DNA of 64,000 nucleotides from JAXHMB01 sp034521755 (GTDB lineage: Bacteria > Bacteroidota > Rhodothermia > Balneolales > Balneolaceae), in assembly GCA_034521755.1 (NCBI GenBank), contig JAXHMB010000004.1, positions 62,001 to 126,000 of the forward strand, read 5' to 3'. The translations under genes and the position numbers were made by a program. The notes under the pieces were generated by a model. It was not told the origin of the DNA. It ran no database searches and worked only from the letters and a program-made list of their open reading frames with translations. Positions 8,227 through 15,943 of this stretch are shown here, one piece after another. Position 1 is the first letter of the stretch; each line of letters begins with the position of its first letter.

Positions 8227-9222
8227 CTAATAATTTTTCTTCAAAATGTTAGAAGCTGCCTTTGCAAAATAAGTGGCAATTAAATCGGCACCGGATCTTT
8301 TGAAGCCGATTAGTGCTTCCATCATAGCTTCTTCTTCATTAAGCCAGCCCTTTTCAGCGGCGGCCTTTAACATAGCATATTCGCCCGAAACATTATACAC
8401 AGAAACGGGCACGCTTACATTTTGCTTGACTGCTCTTACGACATCCAGATACGGCAAGCCCGGTTTTACCATTACAATATCTGCTCCTTCCTGTTCGTCA
8501 AGTTTGGCTTCTTTTATAGCTTCGGCCACATTTGCCGGATCCATTTGATACGTTTTCTTATCACCAAAGCCGGGAGCAGAATCCAAAGCATCACGGAATG
8601 GGCCATAATAGCTTGAAGCATACTTTGCACTGTATGCCATAATACCGGTGTGTTTAAATCCTTGTCTGTCTAACGCTTTTCGCATTGCTGCAATCCGACC
8701 GTCCATCATATCCGAAGGGGCAACCATATCGGCCCCGGCCCTAGCATGACTTGCGGCCATTTCTGCCAATACTTCAACTGATTCATCATTTAAAATTTCA
8801 CCGTCTTCTACGATACCATCATGTCCATAGCTTGAATAAGGATCTAGCGCTACATCCGTCATTACAAGCATGTCCGGAAACTTTTCTTTTATAGCGCGAA
8901 CTGATTGCTGCATAAGGCCATCGTCATTCAGTGCCTCAGTACCTTTGTTATCTTTTTTGGATTCGGGCACTTTCACAAACAAGAGTAATGACCGGATACC
9001 CACTTCTTTGAGCTCTGCAATCTCATCCATCACCAAATCCAGGGTATAGCGGTAATAGTCCGGCATGGATGGTATTTCAACTTTTCCATTTTCCCCTTCC
9101 ATGATGAAAATAGGAGCAATAAAATCGGCCGGTTTTAAATCATGCTCAGCTACCATATCGCGCATTGCTGCACTGATTCGAAGTCGCCGTCCTCGTATGT
9201 GTGGAAATTGTCCGTTTGGCAT
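8227..9222 (-). CDS. hemB: Porphobilinogen synthase (delta-aminolevulinate dehydratase)
   Basis: 331 residues. Two active-site lysines are visible: K200 (YSAKYASSYYG) and K253 (VKPGLPYLD). The metal-binding segment at 122-136 reads TDVALDPYSSYGHDG, the aspartate-rich form. The zinc form has Cys at these positions, so a Mg-dependent, zinc-independent enzyme is inferred. It condenses two 5-aminolevulinate into porphobilinogen. The 78-bp gap to hemF holds a dispersed repeat that also enters the end of hemF. Confidence 0.97.
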   Translation of the reverse strand: MPNGQFPHIRGRRLRISAAMRDMVAEHDLKPADFIAPIFIMEGENGKVEIPSMPDYYRYTLDLVMDEIAELKEVGIRSLLLFVKVPESKKDNKGTEALNDDGLMQQSVRAIKEKFPDMLVMTDVALDPYSSYGHDGIVEDGEILNDESVEVLAEMAASHARAGADMVAPSDMMDGRIAAMRKALDRQGFKHTGIMAYSAKYASSYYGPFRDALDSAPGFGDKKTYQMDPANVAEAIKEAKLDEQEGADIVMVKPGLPYLDVVRAVKQNVSVPVSVYNVSGEYAMLKAAAEKGWLNEEEAMMEALIGFKRSGADLIATYFAKAASNILKKNY

Positions 9223-9238
9223 ATTCTACAGTTGTTTA

Positions 9239-9334
9239 ATGGAACACTGATAAAGCGGATTTAGCTGGTCTGCACAGATGCAATATTATTTCTGCTACAA
9301 TTAGCTGAATCCGTGTAATCCGCGTTCTATTTCG
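9239..9334. repeat. GGAACAC...GTGTTCTATT-type repeat, copy 2, overlapping the end of hemF
   Basis: Left end GGAACACTGATAAAGCGGAT and right end AATCCGCGTTCTATTTCG pair imperfectly and match the copy at 5383-5476. The right part lies inside the hemF frame and encodes its last residues (ERGLHGFS), so the protein end has been taken over by repeat sequence. Confidence 0.65.
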
Positions 9335-10677
9335 ATTCCTTTTTCTTTTCCATAAGCAATCCAGTCAATAGGATTCTTCAGCCGGTCTAGCAAATAAGCT
9401 TCACGACTGCCTTCTTCAATCTTAAAATCATAATCCCAGCGTACTCTTGGTGGCAAGCTCATTAAGATGGACTCCGTTCTGCCATCGGTTTTAAGTCCGA
9501 ACAAAGTCCCCCGGTCATGAATCAGGTTGAACTCAACATATCTGCCGCGCCGTATTTCCTGGAAATAGCGATGTTTTTCCTCAAAAGACTCATCTTTTCG
9601 ACGTTCGACAATAGGTATGTAGGAATCTAAAAAAGCACTGCCCGTTTTCGTTGTAAAGTCATACCAATCTTCAATTGAGCGCTTTTCTGTTTCACGCAGG
9701 TAGTCAAAGAACAAGCCACCAATACCTCGAGCTTCATTGCGATGATCATTATAAAAATATTCATCACATTCCTTCTTAAAACGCGGATATAAATCTTTGC
9801 CGTGAAGATCACATGCTTCTTTGAAAACTTCATGAAAGTGAACAGCGTCTTCATCCCACAAATAATAAGGCGTTAAATCTGCGCCGCCGCCGAACCAGCT
9901 ATCGCGAATTTCATTCATCTTTTCATCTTCATACAGCTCAAAATAGCGAAAATTGGCATGCACTGTGGGTACCATTGGACTCCATGGGTGGATAACCAAA
10001 GAGATACCTCCCGCCCAGAACCATCCTTCTTCTACTTCAAAACGCTTACGAATAAGATCCGGAAGTTCGCCGTGTACCGTTGATACATTGACGCCGCCCT
10101 TTTCAAAAACTTTTCCTTTATGAATAACCCGCGTATGTCCACCGCCCCCGCCTTTACGCTCCCAGTCATCATGGCGAAACTTTGCCTCACCATCGATAAC
10201 TTCAAGGGCATCACAAATTTCATCCTGCAGATTTTGGATATAGGCTTCGAATCGAGATTTAAGGGATGGCTTTGAGTCCCCCTTCGAAGGGGGTGCAGGG
10301 GGATGATCTTCAACCCATCCGTCAATGGTGCTCTCAACATTTCTGAGATCATTCATTACTTCATCATCGGTAAACCGTAAAACCGTAAAGCCGTTTTCCT
10401 CAAGTTCTTTTTGTCGATCTAAATCTTTATACCACTGGCGTTCATTTTCATGGGAATAACCGTCCACTTCAATGATCAATTGCAGCTCCTTACACATAAA
10501 ATCAGCGATATAGTTCAGTATTGGACGCTGACGTAAAAAAGTATAGCCTTTCATTTTTCCGGCTCGTAAGCATTCACTCCAAAGCCTTATTTCAGCCTTG
10601 GTAGAATCTTTTCGAAGCTTCCTGGCAAGCTCTTTTAAATCCTTATTATAACCGTAATTGTCGTATTTAGTAGACAT
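9301..10677 (-). CDS. hemF: DUF559 nuclease-like domain fused to oxygen-dependent coproporphyrinogen III oxidase
   Basis: 458 residues in one frame. Residues 1-123 are a complete DUF559 (Vsr/PD-(D/E)XK-like) domain: LRKDSTKAEIRLW, FLRQRPILNYIADF, LIIEVDGYSHE, ENGFTVLRFTDDEV. Residues 126-134 (PPAPPSKGD) are encoded by a palindromic repeat. From about 140 on it is full HemF: RFEAYIQNLQDEICDAL, ERKGGGGGHTRVI, GGISLVIHPWSPMVPTVHAN, WFGGGADLTPYY, FFDYL. HemF oxidatively decarboxylates coproporphyrinogen III to protoporphyrinogen IX. No ATG, GTG or TTG occurs between the linker and the HemF core, so HemF seems to be made only as the fusion. Its last residues derive from another repeat. A native start lost by insertion is the simplest explanation. 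Confidence 0.9.
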   Translation of the reverse strand: MSTKYDNYGYNKDLKELARKLRKDSTKAEIRLWSECLRAGKMKGYTFLRQRPILNYIADFMCKELQLIIEVDGYSHENERQWYKDLDRQKELEENGFTVLRFTDDEVMNDLRNVESTIDGWVEDHPPAPPSKGDSKPSLKSRFEAYIQNLQDEICDALEVIDGEAKFRHDDWERKGGGGGHTRVIHKGKVFEKGGVNVSTVHGELPDLIRKRFEVEEGWFWAGGISLVIHPWSPMVPTVHANFRYFELYEDEKMNEIRDSWFGGGADLTPYYLWDEDAVHFHEVFKEACDLHGKDLYPRFKKECDEYFYNDHRNEARGIGGLFFDYLRETEKRSIEDWYDFTTKTGSAFLDSYIPIVERRKDESFEEKHRYFQEIRRGRYVEFNLIHDRGTLFGLKTDGRTESILMSLPPRVRWDYDFKIEEGSREAYLLDRLKNPIDWIAYGKEKGIEIERGLHGFS

Positions 10678-10726
10678 AAAATTATCGTTTTGGTCATCCC
10701 CCCTTACTCCCCCTTCGAAGGGGGAC
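10276..10726 (-). mobile_element. DUF559 cassette bracketed by inverted palindromic repeats, inserted between hemE and hemF
   Basis: Right on the plus strand, 10276-10308 reads GTCCCCCTTCGAAGGGGG then GGGGGATGATC. The other end, 10692-10726, read in reverse complement, is GTCCCCCTTCGAAGGGGG then GGGGGGATGACC. The two are near-identical inverted repeats of about 33 bp, each with its own internal palindrome. Between them lies only the DUF559 domain. The left copy encodes the HemF linker, the right copy overlaps the end of hemE (SPPSKGE). There is no transposase and no target duplication that I can identify. Confidence 0.75.
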
Positions 10727-11774
10727 TTTTATCTGCTTCGTATTCTTTCACTGCATCAACAAACGCTTGAGCGTGGTCTACAGGAATATTTGGCAGAATA
10801 CCATGGCCCAGATTCACAATATAGTTTTGAGTTCCAAAGCGATCGATCATACGGGTTACCTGTCGCTTTAGTTCATCGACAGGCAAAAACAACTTTGTGG
10901 GATCAAAGTTACCCTGCAGCACAATGTTATTCTGGGTCGCTTCACGAGCATATTCCGGAGTAATAGTCCAATCCAGACCCAATGCCTGAGCATTGCTTTT
11001 AAAGCTCAACCGCTCCAGGGCATACCAGCTTCCTTTGGCAAACAAGATCACCGGCACCTCATCAATAGCCTCACAAATTTCCATCAGATAAGGCATAGCC
11101 CACTCATTGAAATCTTCAGGACTCAACAGGCCGGACCATGAATCAAAGACCTGCACTACCTGAGCTCCGGCATCAACCTGGGCCTGCAGATAATCGATGG
11201 TAGCCTTGGTCAGTTCTTTCATTACATGGCGCGTTGCATCAGGATGCTGATACATAAAGGCCTTTGCTTTGGCAAAATTCTTAGACCCTTCTCCTTGTAC
11301 CATATAGCAAAAAAGTGTCCAAGGTGCACCTGCAAAGCCAATAAGCGGTACGCGACCGTTAAGCTCTTTTCGTGTCAGCGTGATGGCCTCCATCACATGA
11401 TTTAGCTTTTGAGGGACATCCTCAGCAAAAATGGCAAAAGCATCATCAACTGTTCGAATAGGGTTACCCATTACCGGGCCTTTTCCTTTCACAAGATCAA
11501 CATCAATGCCCAGAGCCTGAGGAACCGTTAAAATATCAGAAAAAATAATAGCGGCATCCGGGCCAATTTCATCAATAGGTTGTAAGGTTATTTCACAGGC
11601 CAACTCCGGTGTCTCTACCCGCTCAAAAAAGGTATATTTTTTTCGCAGCTTCATATACTGCGGCAGGTAACGTCCGGCCTGACGCATCATCCACACCGGT
11701 GGACGCTCTACTTCTTCACCGCGCAAAGCACGCAAGAGTAAATCATTTTTCAGTTCCGGGAAATTATGTTCCAT
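10704..11774 (-). CDS. hemE: Uroporphyrinogen decarboxylase
   Basis: 356 residues. RPPVWMMRQAGRYLPQYMKLR is the family signature with the substrate-binding Arg residues. GFAGAPWTLFCYMVQG and the C-terminal YIVNLGHGILPNIPVDHAQAFVDAV are also characteristic. It removes four acetate carboxyls from uroporphyrinogen III to give coproporphyrinogen III. The last residues, KSPPSKGE, go beyond the usual end and are encoded by the palindromic repeat of the adjacent DUF559 cassette. The stop is 26 bases before the fusion gene start. Confidence 0.97.
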   Translation of the reverse strand: MEHNFPELKNDLLLRALRGEEVERPPVWMMRQAGRYLPQYMKLRKKYTFFERVETPELACEITLQPIDEIGPDAAIIFSDILTVPQALGIDVDLVKGKGPVMGNPIRTVDDAFAIFAEDVPQKLNHVMEAITLTRKELNGRVPLIGFAGAPWTLFCYMVQGEGSKNFAKAKAFMYQHPDATRHVMKELTKATIDYLQAQVDAGAQVVQVFDSWSGLLSPEDFNEWAMPYLMEICEAIDEVPVILFAKGSWYALERLSFKSNAQALGLDWTITPEYAREATQNNIVLQGNFDPTKLFLPVDELKRQVTRMIDRFGTQNYIVNLGHGILPNIPVDHAQAFVDAVKEYEADKSPPSKGE

Positions 11775-11799
11775 AAATTATGCGAAAGGCTAAGCCAGC

Positions 11800-12534
11800 T
11801 TATTCTTTATCTGCTGTTTCTTGGTTAAAAATTATATCAGCTGTTTTTCTAAGCAGCACTTTTGTGTCAGGCATATTGGCAATTTCTATATTCTGATTCG
11901 TTTCTTTCCGGAGTGCTTCTGCCGTCGTCGGGCCTATTGCAAAGAGAGTTGGCAGGCTTTTATTAAATCCTTCACCTGCTTTAAATCCTTCAACAGCGCT
12001 TGGACTGTAAAACAATATACCGTCAACAGGTTCTTCAGGTAAATAAACCGGATTTATAGTGGTCTTATATACTTCTACTTCTACAACTTCAATATCTTTT
12101 GCGCGAAGCTTATCGGGCATTTCATCCCGGCTCAAGTTTCCATGAAAGTATATAACCGAGTCTATTTTCCCTTCTTCAATAATGAGATCTGCCAGGTGTT
12201 CCGCATCCTGACTGTGAGGTATTTTAGCTTCCAGCCCAAGGTCCTGCAAAGCTTCTTGAGTTTTTGAGCCAACAGCAAAAAGCTGCACTTCAGGACGAAC
12301 CTGAAATCCATTTTTCATCATCTGTTTAATAGCATTTACCCCATTAACACTGGTAAATATCCAATCCGATTTACGATGCTCATTAATCACTTTCAACACA
12401 GTATCCCAGTATTCCGGAAACTCAAATTCCAGTGCAGGTTTTATAATGGGTTCCAATCCTAGTATGCGGGCATACTCCAACTGTTGACCTGAAAGAGGTC
12501 TTGTTACCAGTATATTGCGTTTGTGTTGTCTCAT
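11800..12534 (-). CDS. hemD: Uroporphyrinogen-III synthase
   Basis: 244 residues. This family is weakly conserved, but the pattern fits: N-terminal ILVTRPLSGQQLEYARILG, WIFTSVNGVNAI, VQLFAVGSKTQEAL, VIYFHGNLSRDEMPDKL, VDGILFYSPSAVEGF and LFAIGPTTAEALRKE. It closes hydroxymethylbilane with inversion of ring D. Position between hemC and hemE in the operon strongly supports the call. Confidence 0.93.
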   Translation of the reverse strand: MRQHKRNILVTRPLSGQQLEYARILGLEPIIKPALEFEFPEYWDTVLKVINEHRKSDWIFTSVNGVNAIKQMMKNGFQVRPEVQLFAVGSKTQEALQDLGLEAKIPHSQDAEHLADLIIEEGKIDSVIYFHGNLSRDEMPDKLRAKDIEVVEVEVYKTTINPVYLPEEPVDGILFYSPSAVEGFKAGEGFNKSLPTLFAIGPTTAEALRKETNQNIEIANMPDTKVLLRKTADIIFNQETADKE

Positions 12535-12552
12535 TAAACTCTTCTTATACTG

Positions 12553-13470
12553 TCATTTTAATTCTTCTATAACTTTGATGGCTCCTTTTTCCAAAAGAGC
12601 CTGCGCGGCAGCATGTCCCAAGCTTCCAGCCTTGCCTACACTTTTTGTATCCTCAAAATCAAACCGCTCTTTACCATCTAAAGTGAGTGCAACTGCTTTT
12701 AGATGAACTTTACTATCCTTGATTTGAGCAAAAGCACCCACCGGGGCACTGCAGCCGGCTTCCATATCATGCAAAAAGTCTCGTTCTATAGTTGTGCAAA
12801 GAGCCGTTTCATCATGGTTCAACTGAGCAACAATTTCTTCTACATCCTCGTCTCCTTCACGAACCATAACTGCCATGGCACCTTGAGCAGCAGCCGGTAT
12901 CATCCAATCCAAATACTGAGTGATGTGATGGCCCAGGTCAATCCGTTGTAACCCTGCTGCGGCAAAAATAGCGCCGTCCCATCCCTTGGTTTGTACTTTT
13001 TCGAGTCGGGTATTCACATTTCCACGAATGCCCGTAATTTCATGGTTGGGATACCGATTTAACCATTGTGCTCTCCTTCGATTACTGCCGGTTGCAATAA
13101 CTGCCTCATAACCTGGATCTTCCAAAAAATCAGCACCTGAAGAAGCTACCAGTGAATCTCGGGGATCTGCACGTTCCATTATTGCTGCCACTTTAAGTGG
13201 CAGAGGGTTTTCGGTAGGCAAATCTTTGAAAGAATGTACCGCAATATCTATCTCATTGTTGAGCATGGCATCATCCAATGCTTTGGTAAAAACACCTTTG
13301 CCTCCCATTTCGGTAAGTGGGGTAGTTAAATCAATGTCTCCGGCTGACTTAACAAAAATAAGCTCGGTTTTATGGCCGAGCTTTTCGAGTTCCCTGGCTA
13401 CCTGCTTCGCCTGCCAGGTAGCAAGCTCGCTGTCGCGGGTACCTATACGAATATGTTTTGCACTACTCAT
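12553..13470 (-). CDS. hemC: Hydroxymethylbilane synthase (porphobilinogen deaminase)
   Basis: 305 residues. IRIGTRDSELATWQAKQVA, the KSAGD segment, VHSFKDLPTE, and the dipyrromethane-cofactor Cys240 in MEAGCSAPVG are all present. It polymerises four porphobilinogen into the linear tetrapyrrole. The start overlaps the end of hemA by 8 bases, indicating translational coupling. Confidence 0.97.
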   Translation of the reverse strand: MSSAKHIRIGTRDSELATWQAKQVARELEKLGHKTELIFVKSAGDIDLTTPLTEMGGKGVFTKALDDAMLNNEIDIAVHSFKDLPTENPLPLKVAAIMERADPRDSLVASSGADFLEDPGYEAVIATGSNRRRAQWLNRYPNHEITGIRGNVNTRLEKVQTKGWDGAIFAAAGLQRIDLGHHITQYLDWMIPAAAQGAMAVMVREGDEDVEEIVAQLNHDETALCTTIERDFLHDMEAGCSAPVGAFAQIKDSKVHLKAVALTLDGKERFDFEDTKSVGKAGSLGHAAAQALLEKGAIKVIEELK

Positions 13471-14728
13471 CTAATGCATCCGTTTCCAGCTTAAACATAT
13501 CATTTACCACCTTGGTAATCTCTTCCGATTCATGATGATCACGGAGATGTTCAATAGAATAAGCAGCAATTTTGTTTACAATACGGCGGGTTAGATTTTC
13601 AACCTTATCTCGGTCAGAATCAGAAATCTTATTCTTGAAAAAATCGAATTCATCTTCCCGGATACTGTCAAATTTGTTGGTCAACGCCTTAATGGTAGGT
13701 ACTACTTTTTGCTTGCTTATCCAGTTCTTGTATTCGGTCAGTTCATCATCCACTATTTTCTTAACAAGGGGGATATTTTCTTCACGCTTGCGATAGGCTT
13801 CATCGGTAACATCACTTAAAAAGTCCATGTTAGCTAAGTCAACAAAATCCAAGTCCCCAATTTCAGGATCAATATTTCGGGGTACAGACAAATCAAGGAG
13901 TACTTTAAAGGTTCCCTTATCAATCGAAGGCTGCATATGCTCCATCGTCAATACCGGTTCCTGAGCTCCGGTAGCGACAATTACCAAGTCTGCCTCGGCT
14001 ACCTGTCCGGGCAATGCCTGCATGTCTGCCACATCCAAATTATATCGGTCAGCTACAAATTCAGCACGATCACGAGTACGATTTATCAATGTAACTTTAC
14101 GGGCACCCAGGCTTACCAAGTTCTTACATGTGACCTTTCCTATTTTACCGGTACCCACCAACAAAATATTTTTGTCCTGAAGACTATCGAATGTCTTTTT
14201 AGCAAACTGCACTGCAGCATAAGCTGTGGTAGCTGCACCTTCCCCAAGCGATGTTTCATTGCGGGAACGTTTATGAGCCCGGAAAACATGCTGCATCAAG
14301 CGGTGCAGCTCTCCATATACCGCATCTTCCTGTGAGGCAAGTTCATATCCTTCTTTTACCTGTTTCACGATCTGCAGGTCACCTAAAATCTGTGAATCCA
14401 ATCCAACCGTGACATTAAACAAGTGACTTACAGCTTTTTCTCCGGTCTTTTCAAAGCCAAATGTATGGAACTCATCAAGAGAAGCATCGGAATAGGTAAC
14501 CAGCAAGCGTATGAGCTCTTGGGATGAAGCATGCTGTGCAAAAATTTCGGTGCGGTTACAGGTTGAAATCACAAAAAGACTCTCAATACCTTCTCGCTTG
14601 GCTCCGGCAATCAGCTCTTCTTTTTGAGCATCACTGAGGCTAAAACGCTCTCGTACTTCAATGGTAGCCTCCCAGTGGTTTACACCTACTACACAAAAGT
14701 CATCAATTGTTGGTGTATCTACTGACAT
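13463..14728 (-). CDS. hemA: Glutamyl-tRNA reductase
   Basis: 421 residues. The catalytic Cys57 lies in VISTCNRTE. GLDSQILGDLQIVKQVKEGY and the NADPH-binding ILLVGTGKIGKVTCKNL follow, then a C-terminal helical dimerisation domain. It reduces glutamyl-tRNA to glutamate-1-semialdehyde, the entry and usual control point of the C5 heme pathway. The hemH stop is 2 bases upstream, so the two are tightly linked. Confidence 0.97.
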   Translation of the reverse strand: MSVDTPTIDDFCVVGVNHWEATIEVRERFSLSDAQKEELIAGAKREGIESLFVISTCNRTEIFAQHASSQELIRLLVTYSDASLDEFHTFGFEKTGEKAVSHLFNVTVGLDSQILGDLQIVKQVKEGYELASQEDAVYGELHRLMQHVFRAHKRSRNETSLGEGAATTAYAAVQFAKKTFDSLQDKNILLVGTGKIGKVTCKNLVSLGARKVTLINRTRDRAEFVADRYNLDVADMQALPGQVAEADLVIVATGAQEPVLTMEHMQPSIDKGTFKVLLDLSVPRNIDPEIGDLDFVDLANMDFLSDVTDEAYRKREENIPLVKKIVDDELTEYKNWISKQKVVPTIKALTNKFDSIREDEFDFFKNKISDSDRDKVENLTRRIVNKIAAYSIEHLRDHHESEEITKVVNDMFKLETDALDE

Positions 14729-14730
14729 GC

Positions 14731-15849
14731 TTAAGCGCCTACTTTTTGAGGTTCCTGTTCTGTCGAAAACTCAGGCAGCTCGTGTTCCAGCTTATTCACA
14801 ACTTCATCAGCCAGTGCCTGAATATACATAGGATGGTCATTAAGCCCTTCCATCACAGCGAAATTTTCAAACTCATACCCTTCTTCCTCAAGATCCTCTA
14901 CTAATTCAACGCCCAGCTCATACAAAGTTTCAATGTGATCGGTGACAAAAGCAATGGGTATCATCAGGAAATTCTTGATGCCATAATTCATATGGCGTTC
15001 AACAAGCTCAGCCGTGTTAGGCTGTGTCCATTTCTGCGGACCTACTTTTGACTGGAAGCCCAACCAATATGGCTCTTTGTAGTCGCGCATTCCCATAATA
15101 GCTTCCATGGTTTCCTTGATCTCAACGGTATAAGGATCGCCGCTCCTGACTTCAAGCAAAGGTGTACCGTGAGCGCTAAAAATAAGATGCGTTTTCTTGC
15201 GTGTTTCCTCATCCATCTCTGCCAGGGCCTCATCAATGCGATTGTTCATGGCTTGCAGGTAGTTCGGATTGCGATGGTAATTCTTTACATGAAATTCTTT
15301 CCAGGGTGTGTCATCCCCAAAACGGTCTTCACGTTTTGTTTCCCAGTCTCTGTAACTGCTGCCTGTGGTTGTCCACGAAAACTGTGGATAAAGGGGCAAC
15401 ATCACAGCATGCGTGATACCATCTTCCACCATGTCTTCCATCGTAGTCTCGGCAAATGGAATCCAATAGCGCATACAGGTATACACCTTTACCGTGGCTT
15501 CCGGCATCTGGTTTTTAAAATATTTTTCCAATCCGCGACGCTGTTTCTCGGTAAGCCCGTTAATGGGTGAACAGCAATTTGATACGCGCCGATTTTGCCG
15601 ATTTAAACAATGTTTATTGCCTGTACATCCTTTGGGACAACCGTTAATTTCCATATAGTCTTCTGCAACGCTTGGTGCCCGAAATTTTGAAATCACATTA
15701 GCGAATAAATCCTGAAGCTTACCGCCGCCAAGTTTAATAATATCTTCATCTGAAAAAAGATGATGCAAAAAGGGGCGAACGGCATCTTCGGCGGTGGGCC
15801 CGCCAAGATTCATTAACACTACGCCAACACGTATTTCTTCTTTTGACAT
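14731..15849 (-). CDS. hemH: Ferrochelatase with a cysteine-rich insertion
   Basis: 372 residues, longer than the usual 310-340. VVLMNLGGPT, VYTCMRYWIPF, MLPLYPQFS, the catalytic His228 in LIFSAHGTPL and LGFQSKVGPQKW are family motifs. Inserts Fe(II) into the porphyrin. Between the N-terminal block and the usual SPINGLT motif there is an extra segment, residues 71-93, with Cys at 71, 75, 81, 92 and 93. Other bacterial ferrochelatases can carry [2Fe-2S] clusters, so a metal or cluster site is possible but unproven. It is the first heme-synthesis gene of the operon, 94 bases after a sensor kinase. Confidence 0.95.
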   Translation of the reverse strand: MSKEEIRVGVVLMNLGGPTAEDAVRPFLHHLFSDEDIIKLGGGKLQDLFANVISKFRAPSVAEDYMEINGCPKGCTGNKHCLNRQNRRVSNCCSPINGLTEKQRRGLEKYFKNQMPEATVKVYTCMRYWIPFAETTMEDMVEDGITHAVMLPLYPQFSWTTTGSSYRDWETKREDRFGDDTPWKEFHVKNYHRNPNYLQAMNNRIDEALAEMDEETRKKTHLIFSAHGTPLLEVRSGDPYTVEIKETMEAIMGMRDYKEPYWLGFQSKVGPQKWTQPNTAELVERHMNYGIKNFLMIPIAFVTDHIETLYELGVELVEDLEEEGYEFENFAVMEGLNDHPMYIQALADEVVNKLEHELPEFSTEQEPQKVGA

Positions 15850-15943
15850 GCAATTAGTTTGATTGGAATTTCAGAATAGCAAGAAACCCATCTTTTATGA
15901 AGGAAATTTGAAGAGTAGCAGTCCAGCCTTATTTAGAATACAT

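Noticed and set aside
15850..15943. Heme- or iron-responsive riboswitch in front of hemH
   Set aside because: Only 94 bases, no conserved fold or terminator visible.
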